From: Chloroflexia bacterium | Lineage (GTDB): Bacteria; Chloroflexota; Chloroflexia; Thermomicrobiales; UBA6265 | Assembly: GCA_013697005.1 (NCBI GenBank) | Contig: JACCXM010000129.1 | Coordinates: 1-32,438, forward strand | Length of the DNA stretch: 32,438 bases | Direction: 5' to 3' | Shown here: positions 17,979 to 26,071 of the stretch, one piece after another | How positions within the stretch are numbered: the first letter of the stretch is position 1 | Layout: the number at the start of each line of letters is the position of its first letter | The notes under the pieces: generated by a model | Seen by the model: only the letters and a program-made list of their open reading frames with translations | Database searches by the model: none | What the model was told of the DNA's origin: nothing | Translations under genes and position numbers: made by a program

Positions 17979-19625
17979 TCACGTCTCGGCGGAAGAGAAT
18001 GCGCGGGAGGAAGGAGAATTTCGCCAAGGACTGAACCGAGCGATGTAGCCACGGTAGGCGTCCGCCTCGGCATTGGCGCGCGCATTGCTCCAGCCGAGGT
18101 GACGGATCGCGACGACGGCCATGGCGCGGTCGACGCCGACGCCGAGATCGGCATTCAGACCCAGCATGCTCCGTCGCAGCATCACGTCCGCCAGCGTCTG
18201 CGCCAGTTCCCGCTCGAACGCGAAAACGACCTCCGCGCCGATGGCGTCATTCCCCGCACCCAGCGGTTCGAGCAGAGCACCGTTCCGCTTCGCCAGCGCG
18301 ATCACGTCCGTCGCGCGCGCGCCGTACACGTCCACTAACCGGTTGGCCGTCTTCTCTGGAAGTCCCGAAGTGGCGAGGAAGTGATTGCGGAACGCGGGAA
18401 TCGACACTCCGGCTGCACCTGGCAGCGGCAGCCGGGCCGTCTCGCAGGGTGGCGCTTTCTGACCGAGCTGCCGGAACGCCGCGTCGACGGCGTGTTCCGC
18501 CAGTGCCCGGTAGGTCGTCAACTTGCCCCCGGTGATCGAGAGCAGACCGCGATGCGTTTTTCCATGGTCGACGATCGCGTGGTCGCGGCTGATAGCGGCT
18601 TCGGAATCGCCTGGCTGGTAGGGGAGCGGTCTCACCCCGGCATAGGCATAATGCACGTCTGTGGGTGTCACCTTCGCGCTGGGGATCACCTCATTCAGTT
18701 CGTTGAGGAGATAGGCGATTTCGCGCTCAGCGGTTTGGACCCGATCGAGATCGCCGTCATAGCGTATGTCCGTGCTGCCGATCAGGTACTGCCCATTCCA
18801 GGGGACGATCAGGATCGGTCTGCCGTCGGCGCGCGCTTCGTAAAAGAAGGCGGCATCAGGTGCGCCGGGGAAGCGATCGACTACCAGGTGACTTCCTTTC
18901 GTCCCGCCAATCAGCCGCGGGACATTCTCAATCCCGGTGAGCACCTCATCCACCCAGGGACCAGCGACGTTGATCACACACCTGGCCGCGACTTCGATCC
19001 GATCGCCGGAGCGCGTCCCCGAGAGCGTTACTCCCGTGACCCGATCGCCGCTCTGCCGAATCCCGTCGACACGGTGATAGGTGAGCACCACAGCGCCGTG
19101 CTGGTGCGCCGAGATCGCGTTCTCGACGGCCAAGCGTTCGGCAAATGTGGCTTGGGCGTCGTAATAGCGCGCGGCGCCCAACAGCCCCTCCCGATTCAGC
19201 CCCGGCGCCTCGCGCAGTGCCTGCCGTTTGGACCACATGCGATGCCGCGGCAGGGATTTGTCAAACGAGAGCCCGTCGTAGAGCGTCATCCCCGCCCGGA
19301 TGGTCGCGGGGCGCCGCCGGTTCCCCTCGTAGATCGGGACGATGATCGGGATCGGTTTCACGAGATGAGCGGCATTCCGCAACAGCCGTTCTCGTTCGCG
19401 CAACGACTCGCGCACGAGCCGGACCTCGCCGTGCTCCAGATAGCGCAATCCGCCGTGAATCAACCGGCTCGACCAGCTCGTCGTACCGCTGGCGATGTCC
19501 CCCTTGTCCACCAGCAGCGTTTTCAGCCCGCGCATCGCGGCGTCGCGGGCAATCCCCGCGCCATTGACTCCCGCGCCGATGACAACCAGGTCGAATGTCT
19601 CGCGCTCGAGATCAGCGGGATCCAT
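17979..19625 (-). CDS. glpD: FAD-dependent glycerol-3-phosphate dehydrogenase
   Basis: FDLVVIGAGVNGAGIARDAAMRGLKTLLVDKGDIASGTTSWSSRLIHGGLRYLEHGEVRLVRESLRERERLL...LLSITGGKLTTYRALAEHAVD. Confidence 0.95.
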   Translation of the reverse strand: MDPADLERETFDLVVIGAGVNGAGIARDAAMRGLKTLLVDKGDIASGTTSWSSRLIHGGLRYLEHGEVRLVRESLRERERLLRNAAHLVKPIPIIVPIYEGNRRRPATIRAGMTLYDGLSFDKSLPRHRMWSKRQALREAPGLNREGLLGAARYYDAQATFAERLAVENAISAHQHGAVVLTYHRVDGIRQSGDRVTGVTLSGTRSGDRIEVAARCVINVAGPWVDEVLTGIENVPRLIGGTKGSHLVVDRFPGAPDAAFFYEARADGRPILIVPWNGQYLIGSTDIRYDGDLDRVQTAEREIAYLLNELNEVIPSAKVTPTDVHYAYAGVRPLPYQPGDSEAAISRDHAIVDHGKTHRGLLSITGGKLTTYRALAEHAVDAAFRQLGQKAPPCETARLPLPGAAGVSIPAFRNHFLATSGLPEKTANRLVDVYGARATDVIALAKRNGALLEPLGAGNDAIGAEVVFAFERELAQTLADVMLRRSMLGLNADLGVGVDRAMAVVAIRHLGWSNARANAEADAYRGYIARFSPWRNSPSSRAFSSAET

Positions 19626-19742
19626 CTGGTTCGGTGGTCTCTTTCTGTCGGTGTTCGCAATTCGTCATGCGCCGCCGTCGCGCTGGCAACGCTGGCCTAT
19701 TGCCTCCGGCGAGTCGTCAGTCGAAAGACGGAAGAATGACGG

Positions 19743-19781
19743 GCGAGGCAAGCCTCGCGGAGGGCGACGCAGGCGTCGTCC

Positions 19782-19783
<2 letters not shown>
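19743..19783. repeat. Tandem palindromes GCGAGGC-AA-GCCTCGC and GACGC-AG-GCGTC (dispersed-repeat-like)
   Basis: Read directly between glpD and the sulfurtransferase 3' end. Confidence 0.65.
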
Positions 19784-20669
<886 letters not shown>

Positions 20670-20754
20670 GGCAGGCTCCTGACGCTGATGATGCGACGAA
20701 CCACCGCCACGCGCTGCGTTCTCACATCGCGCGGCGTCGGAGTGCTATTCTAGA

Positions 20755-20770
20755 GTTCTTCATCAAGAAC
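20755..20770. promoter_or_regulatory. Inverted repeat GTTCTT-CATC-AAGAAC upstream of sseA
   Basis: Perfect 6-bp half-sites, 4-bp spacer, adjacent to a TAGAAT -10-like box (- strand, 20747-20752). Confidence 0.4.
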
Positions 20771-20790
20771 CACCAGAACATGATGGAATC

Positions 20791-21555
20791 TCAGGCGCTC
20801 GTTCCGGCAACCCAGGTGGCGATGTTCTGCCAGAGGGTCGCGTAGCCCTCCCACGCCACGAACGCCGGCGGCGCCCAATGGGGTCCGCAGTCCGAGGCGA
20901 ACGCCACCGCCCGGCCCTGCCCATACTCCCAGGCGACGACGAGCGGATCGACGCCCGCGACGGCGACCGTGGCTGCTTCCGGCCGCGCCGTCAGCCGGTT
21001 ATAGCCCAACAGCGCCGGCCAGCGCGCGGGCAGATTTGCCGCCAGGGGATGGTCCGCGGCGCTTACCTCGGGAATGACGCCCTCGGGGACCTCGATGCGA
21101 TCGTCGTGGTAGTGCATGGTGACCGGTAATGCCTCTTCGACCGCCGAACCCGCGTAATGTCCCTTGCCCTCGATCCCTTGAAATGTCAGATAGCCGCCGA
21201 CCATCACCAGCCCGCCACCGCCCGCGACCCACTCGCGCAGGAGCGCGAGCCGGTTTGGCGCAGCGAGGGAGCGCACAAAGGTGTCCGGCGAGAGCAGCAA
21301 CGAGTTGGCGCCAATGTCGCTGAGGATGACGACGTCGTAGCCCGCCAGTTCGTTCATGGTGGTGGGAAAGGCCGCCGGCGCCAGATGCCCAGGGAGATGC
21401 TCGACGGTCCAGCCCCCGGCTTCGAGCGCCGCTTGCAGCCATTGGTGTCCGGTGCCATAGTCGGTCGTGGTGAAGGAATCGAGTCCCTTCTGGTGGATCG
21501 TGTGCATGATCCACGACTCCCCCGCCAACAAGATGCGCCGCGGCCGTGATGTCAT
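20791..21555 (-). CDS. Glutamine-amidotransferase-like (GATase1/STM3548-like) protein
   Basis: RILLAGESWIMHTIHQKGLDSFTTTDYGTGHQWLQAALEAGGWTVEHLPGH...YDVVILSDIGANSLLL...GGGGLVMVGGYLTFQGIEGKGHYAGSAVEEALPV. Confidence 0.85.
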   Translation of the reverse strand: MTSRPRRILLAGESWIMHTIHQKGLDSFTTTDYGTGHQWLQAALEAGGWTVEHLPGHLAPAAFPTTMNELAGYDVVILSDIGANSLLLSPDTFVRSLAAPNRLALLREWVAGGGGLVMVGGYLTFQGIEGKGHYAGSAVEEALPVTMHYHDDRIEVPEGVIPEVSAADHPLAANLPARWPALLGYNRLTARPEAATVAVAGVDPLVVAWEYGQGRAVAFASDCGPHWAPPAFVAWEGYATLWQNIATWVAGTSA

Positions 21556-21687
21556 TGGTCCTCCCTGTTTCCTCTCGAAGGCGCGATGAACCGGCGGTTA
21601 GCGCACGAAGTGCGACGGCCGCGGGCTCGGCATCGGTTGGCGATCCGGCATCTCCTGAAGGTTCCTCCTCATCCGGTTCGAAACGCT

Positions 21688-22080
21688 CTACGTGCGAAGG
21701 GGTTGGACCTGAACGTCTGGGATCAACAGAAAGTGTTTAACGTTGTCGGTCAGGATTATTGCGCCGCGCGTTGCCGCCACTGCAGCAACCAGAGCGTCTG
21801 TAATCTGCAGCGCCGTACCGCGCCGACGCAGCGCGTAACGGTAGGCTCCGGCGCGGGCCGCGGTCTCGTAGGTAATGTCCCAAAAAAGAAACTCGCTCAA
21901 GAACTCATCCCAGCGGGGCATCTGTCCATTCGGGACACCAGCGGCGAATTCGGCCACATTAACGGCACAAACTCCGAGCTCAGCGCCAGAGCGGTTCAAC
22001 ACCGCCAAGCGTCCACGAATTCCCGCGATCCCCCGTGAGAGGTCGATGAGCACTGTCGTGTCGAGGAGATATCGCTCCAT
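21688..22080 (-). CDS. vapC: PIN-domain ribonuclease toxin, VapC family
   Basis: MERYLLDTTVLIDLSRG...CAVNVAEFAAGV...LQITDALVAAVAATRGAIILTDNVKHF (PIN acidic residues). Confidence 0.88.
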   Translation of the reverse strand: MERYLLDTTVLIDLSRGIAGIRGRLAVLNRSGAELGVCAVNVAEFAAGVPNGQMPRWDEFLSEFLFWDITYETAARAGAYRYALRRRGTALQITDALVAAVAATRGAIILTDNVKHFLLIPDVQVQPLRT

Positions 22081-22085
22081 CGTAT

Positions 22086-22397
22086 TCAGGCCGCCGATTC
22101 CGCGGTCCGCGGCACCTCATCACCGTCACGTAAGGCACGCACCCAGGCCGCCGCTGCTTCCGGTGTCTCCCATCCAGGGATGTCAAAGTCGGCCAGCGCT
22201 CCATCCATTTCGGCCAACGCCGCGTCAAGCCGGCGACGGCGGAGTTCCGCAGAGATCGTTTCGGCAATGAATTGACTGCGCCGTCGCTGTCCGACCAGGG
22301 CATCAATTGCCGCGACAAGATCGCCTGGCATGACGATGTGTATACGGCGCTGCTTTCTCGTATCGTCCACCAGTCTTTCCTTACCTGGTCCGATCAT
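22086..22397 (-). CDS. Ribbon-helix-helix-like antitoxin (VapB-type)
   Basis: RKQRRIHIVMPGDLVAAIDALVGQRRRSQFIAETISAELRRRRL; directly upstream of vapC (5-bp gap). The exact start is uncertain (ATG 22397 or a downstream GTG). Confidence 0.75.
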   Translation of the reverse strand: MIGPGKERLVDDTRKQRRIHIVMPGDLVAAIDALVGQRRRSQFIAETISAELRRRRLDAALAEMDGALADFDIPGWETPEAAAAWVRALRDGDEVPRTAESAA

Positions 22398-22401
22398 AGC
22401 A

Positions 22402-22453
22402 CACATATGTGGGCTTTGTTTTACGGGCTGCAATTCGCGTCTGCAATTCGGGG
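22402..22453. promoter_or_regulatory. Putative vapBC operator: palindrome CACATATGTG plus 13-bp-period direct repeats CTGCAATTCG
   Basis: CACATATGTG (22402-22411); CTGCAATTCG at 22428-22437 and 22441-22450; TATGAT -10-like box on the - strand adjacent. Confidence 0.45.
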
Positions 22454-22636
22454 CGGTCATCATCAGTCAAAACGTTGTCCGCCTGGACTACTGCCTCGGC
22501 GCGGCGCAGCCCGTCCAACTTCTGCCGGGCCGCTACCCGGATGAATGCACTTCGCTTGCGGCGACCGAAGCGGTTGTAAATGGCGAAGGCAGCCTCGAGT
22601 CACGTTTCAAGAGCGACCAGTGCTACAGCACGCCCG

Positions 22637-23128
22637 CTACGCCACCTCGTGAATCTTGCCCGTCTTTACGTCGTAAACGAACCCGGTCACCGGGGTGTCG
22701 TTCGGGATCAACGGCGAGGAGCGAATGATCTCCACGTCGTCGCGCACACTTTGTTCGAGGTCGCTGAAGGGGAGGAAATCGATGTCGGAGACATCGGCGC
22801 CGAGCTGCTCCTGGCAGATACCGTACATCGTCGGATTGTCGAAGGTCAGCATGCCGCAATCGGTGTGATGCACGACCAGCACTTCCCGCGTGCCCAGGAG
22901 GCGCTGAGAAATTGCGAGCGAGCGCAACGCGTCCGCGGCGCGACCGCCGGCATTCCGGATGACGTGCGCGTCCCCTTCCTCCAGTCCGAGTGCCTTGGCT
23001 GGATCGAGCCGGGCATCCATGCAAGCGACGACCGCGAATTTGCGCCCCGGTGGCATCGGCAAGTCACCCTTGCTGAATCCCTGGGCATACTCCTCGTTCG
23101 CGGCGCGGACCTCCTCAACGACTGCCAT
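22637..23128 (-). CDS. Beta-class carbonic anhydrase
   Basis: VVACMDARLDPAKALGLEEGDAHVIRNAGGRAADALRSLAISQRLLGTREVLVVHHTDCGM (CxDxR, HxxC). Confidence 0.93.
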   Translation of the reverse strand: MAVVEEVRAANEEYAQGFSKGDLPMPPGRKFAVVACMDARLDPAKALGLEEGDAHVIRNAGGRAADALRSLAISQRLLGTREVLVVHHTDCGMLTFDNPTMYGICQEQLGADVSDIDFLPFSDLEQSVRDDVEIIRSSPLIPNDTPVTGFVYDVKTGKIHEVA

Positions 23129-23181
23129 GACCTGTTTCCTTTCGCGTATCGAATCGAATCTCTAGTATATTGATCCACAAC

Positions 23182-24270
23182 TCAAGAACAAACCGTAGGC
23201 TGCGCTGACGTCTCGAGCTCGCTCGGCGCGGCGACCGCAGCGCCAGCGGCGAGATCGACCCGCACGATGGCCCCCTCGCCACTATCGGCGCCAAACGCGG
23301 GGAAGGCGATGAAGAGCCCGCCGTCCGCACCGAACTCCATCGCCACCGGCAACGACAGACCGGTCACGATCGCTTCCGCGCTATCGGGACCGGTCTGCCT
23401 GACGACCCGGCCGCTCCCAGTCACGACCGAGGCAGGATCATCCGGGTCGATCCCGGTCGCCATTTCCAGGGCGTACAGAGAACCGTCCGGTCCTAGCGCG
23501 AGCGCGGTGACGAGTGTCAATCCGGACCACACCTCGGTCACCGTTCCATCTGCGGCCACCTCGACCACCTTGGCCGCGCCATCTCGATAGGGAGCCGCGG
23601 TGAAAAAGGCGACATAGACGCCGCCATTGGGGGCGGGAGCGATGCCGGTCGGTATCGGGTGCCCGGCGGAGAGATCGGCGATGCGGCTGACGGAACCATC
23701 AAGTCCGAGGCGCAGGAGCTGGTTGCTGTTTCCTTCCGTCACCCAGAAGGCATCATCCATCGCCAGCATCGCGTAGGGTTGGCCGTCTGTGTCGTAATCC
23801 CCCGGGCGCTCCGCGACCGGGTTATCCCGGATGAACGTGCTGACGTCGGCGATCAGCGTGCTCTCCCCGCCCTCTTCGATGCGATAGAGTCCATTCACCA
23901 TCCCGCCGTCGTCGATGTTTCCGCCCGCGAGCAGGAAATAGCGCTCGCCGTCGCGAACGGCCACATCGGCCACTCCCACCGGTCCGCCGAAGACGACGCG
24001 ATACGATGGAAGCTCGTTCGCGATCGTGGTCAGGCACCCCGCATCGTCGATCAATGCCACGCCCGCGGTCGGCCCGGAAGCCCCGGCCATGGCGACGACG
24101 AGTCCGCCCTCATCGTCAAACGCAAATCCGCGCGGATTGACCAACCCTGTGGCAACGACGGTGAAGGGCTTATTCGTCTGAGCGAAACCGCCAACCGGCA
24201 GCCACCCACCGAGGATGAGCGTGACCAGCATTCCGAGACGAAGAAATCTGATGGAAACTCGCCACCGCAT
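23182..24270 (-). CDS. ScyD/ScyE family secreted beta-propeller protein
   Basis: Signal peptide; FTVVATGLVNPRGFAFDDEGGLVVAMAG...GPVGVADVAVRDGERYFLLAGG...GLYRIEEGGESTLIADVSTFIRDNPVAERPGDYDTDGQPYAMLAMDDAFWVTEGNSNQLLRL; ATG 24270 with AAGGAG. Confidence 0.8.
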   Translation of the reverse strand: MRWRVSIRFLRLGMLVTLILGGWLPVGGFAQTNKPFTVVATGLVNPRGFAFDDEGGLVVAMAGASGPTAGVALIDDAGCLTTIANELPSYRVVFGGPVGVADVAVRDGERYFLLAGGNIDDGGMVNGLYRIEEGGESTLIADVSTFIRDNPVAERPGDYDTDGQPYAMLAMDDAFWVTEGNSNQLLRLGLDGSVSRIADLSAGHPIPTGIAPAPNGGVYVAFFTAAPYRDGAAKVVEVAADGTVTEVWSGLTLVTALALGPDGSLYALEMATGIDPDDPASVVTGSGRVVRQTGPDSAEAIVTGLSLPVAMEFGADGGLFIAFPAFGADSGEGAIVRVDLAAGAAVAAPSELETSAQPTVCS

Positions 24271-24301
24271 ATGAAATTGCTCCTTCCGTGGCGCCGTATC
24301 T

Positions 24302-24430
24302 TCACCCATGAATCCACGTGGGCCAAGATTCGTCGCGGACGCCGCCGAGAATCTCCGTTTCGTACGCGCCATGCGCGGACTCGGTTGCTCGCAGCAGCGC
24401 CGCGATCGCGGGCTCGAGTCCAGTATCCAT
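24302..24430 (-). CDS. 42-aa small ORF
   Basis: MDTGLEPAIAALLRATESAHGAYETEILGGVRDESWPTWIHG*; AAAGGAG 9 nt upstream of the ATG; lies 31 bp upstream of the ScyD-like gene; below the ORF-track length cutoff. Confidence 0.5.
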   Translation of the reverse strand: MDTGLEPAIAALLRATESAHGAYETEILGGVRDESWPTWIHG

Positions 24431-24499
24431 GGTCAGGGCTCCTTTCTCTGAGATTCGTGTCCTTGACGTCCCCGTGCGCGACTGATTAGCATCCGCCGC

Positions 24500-25717
24500 G
24501 TGAGGGCGTCAGCGACTATCTCCATTTCGAATTCGCTCCGGTTTCGCCGCGCCCAGCGTGCGGCTTCCCTCATGGCCATGCTCATCGTGGCCGTGGCGAT
24601 GCTTCCGTTCCCGACCCTCGCCCAGGAAGCACCGGAGCTCCGGATCACCTCGACCAATTACATCGCGATCGACGCCGAGACCGGTGAAATCTATGCCCAA
24701 CGCGGCGCCCACGAGCGGCGCGCTCCCGCCAGTCTGACCAAAGTTTTCACCGCCATCGAAACGATCGAATCGGCGCCGCCGGACGCGCAGGTGATCACCA
24801 GCGACGCGGACCTCGTCAGTGAGTTTGCCAGCCAGGTTGGATTCGCCCCCGGCGAGACGTTCACGGTCGAGGAATTGCTCTACGGCATGATGCTGCCGTC
24901 GGGCAACGACGCCGCGCGGGCCCTGGCGAGAGGGCTCGGCGCGCAGGACGGCGACAGCGACGAGGAAGCGCTCAACCGCTTCCTGGCGCGGCTCAACCAG
25001 CGCGTCCAGAACATGGGTCTCGCCAACACCCAGCTGCTCAACCCCGACGGCTGGGGTATTCCCGGACACTACTCCTCACCATACGATCTGGCGGCGTGGA
25101 TGATGTACGCATTGCGTTATCCGCGATTCGTGCAGGCATTTTCGTCCGGAACCTACGAGACCGCCGACGGCCGCTACGAGTTCCGGAACAACAATCGCAT
25201 GCTCCGCACCTACGAGGGGATCGTTGGCGGCAAGACCGGCTACGACGACGACGCCGGCTGGTGCCTGATCAACGTCGCCGAGCGCGACGGGCGCCGCGTC
25301 ATCGCCGTCACCATGAACGGCGTTGCCCCTGACGACTGGTACGACGACAACCGGGTTCTCCTCGACTACGCCCTCGACCAGCAGGCGCTCCGCGCCGCGG
25401 GGGTAGCGGGAATGACCGGCGAAATCGTCCGCTTCCGCGACCCCGACGCCGCCGTCATTCTGGCGATGGCCGCCGCCGGCGCCACGGTCGGCGCGCCCAT
25501 CCCCATCTCGCAAGCAGCTCCCGAGATTCTTGCGCCCGGCGCCCCGGGAATGTCCCTCGCGCCGCGGAACGCGATCGGCGCCAGTGCGTCCGGGTGGACC
25601 ACCGCCGCTGCCGTCGCGGCCGCGTTGACCGTGCTTCACGGGGCGTCGATCTGGCGGCTCCGGGCGCGACGTGCGGTGACACCGGCGAATCCCGGAACGG
25701 CGTCAGCGAGCGATTGA
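24500..25717 (+). CDS. D-alanyl-D-alanine carboxypeptidase (peptidase S11)
   Basis: PASLTKVFTAIETIE (SxxK), MLPSGNDAARALA (SxN), VGGKTGYDDDAGW (KTG); signal peptide. Confidence 0.93.
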   Translation: MRASATISISNSLRFRRAQRAASLMAMLIVAVAMLPFPTLAQEAPELRITSTNYIAIDAETGEIYAQRGAHERRAPASLTKVFTAIETIESAPPDAQVITSDADLVSEFASQVGFAPGETFTVEELLYGMMLPSGNDAARALARGLGAQDGDSDEEALNRFLARLNQRVQNMGLANTQLLNPDGWGIPGHYSSPYDLAAWMMYALRYPRFVQAFSSGTYETADGRYEFRNNNRMLRTYEGIVGGKTGYDDDAGWCLINVAERDGRRVIAVTMNGVAPDDWYDDNRVLLDYALDQQALRAAGVAGMTGEIVRFRDPDAAVILAMAAAGATVGAPIPISQAAPEILAPGAPGMSLAPRNAIGASASGWTTAAAVAAALTVLHGASIWRLRARRAVTPANPGTASASD

Positions 25718-25756
25718 CACCCCCGGCTCGATCTTTCTATTCTTAGCGTGTCAATT

Positions 25757-26017
25757 GACGCAGTACGGCGTCGATCGGGACGAGTACCCGCGGGACCACC
25801 GCCAGAAAGACCGGCTGCAGCTGTGAGTCCGGTTCGGCAAGGCCTCGGCGAAAACCACCCGGGAGCTGACCACCGATCCCCTGATGGGGTGTAGGCTGGT
25901 CCGGATGGCCCCGTTAGCGGCTACGACGAGCGGGCAGGTGCATGCGGCGACCTGACCCGGAACGAGGGTGGAACCACGCCGGTCCGGCGTCCCTATGTGG
26001 GGACACGGGCCGTTTTT
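25757..26017 (+). promoter_or_regulatory. T-box leader (transcription-attenuation type) upstream of thrS
   Basis: T-box motif GAGGGTGGAACCACG (25964-25978). Stem I base GATCGG (25773-25778)/CCGATC (25873-25878). Candidate Thr specifier ACC at 25869-25871. Confidence 0.9.
25980..26017 (+). terminator. T-box intrinsic terminator
   Basis: CGGTCCG (25980-25986)/CGGGCCG (26006-26012), inner GTCCC/GGGAC, followed by TTTTT. Confidence 0.85.
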
Positions 26018-26071
26018 CATGCCCGCCGCGGCAACCCACCCGCGGCGACGTGCGACAACAAGGACACCAGC

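Noticed and set aside
18381-19739. 452-aa plus-strand ORF opposite glpD
   Set aside because: glpD on the minus strand matches its family along its whole length; the plus frame is a GC-driven shadow ORF.
21660-21700. GGTTCGAAAC-like T-arm sequence suggesting a tRNA
   Set aside because: No acceptor or anticodon stem could be assembled around it; no tRNA or rRNA gene is supported in this window.
22463-22636. Possible gene remnant on the minus strand (AFAIYNRFGRRKRSAFIRVAARQKLDGLRRAEAVVQADNVL...) between vapB and carbonic anhydrase
   Set aside because: No start codon with RBS, an in-frame TGA, and no family recognised; too weak to call.
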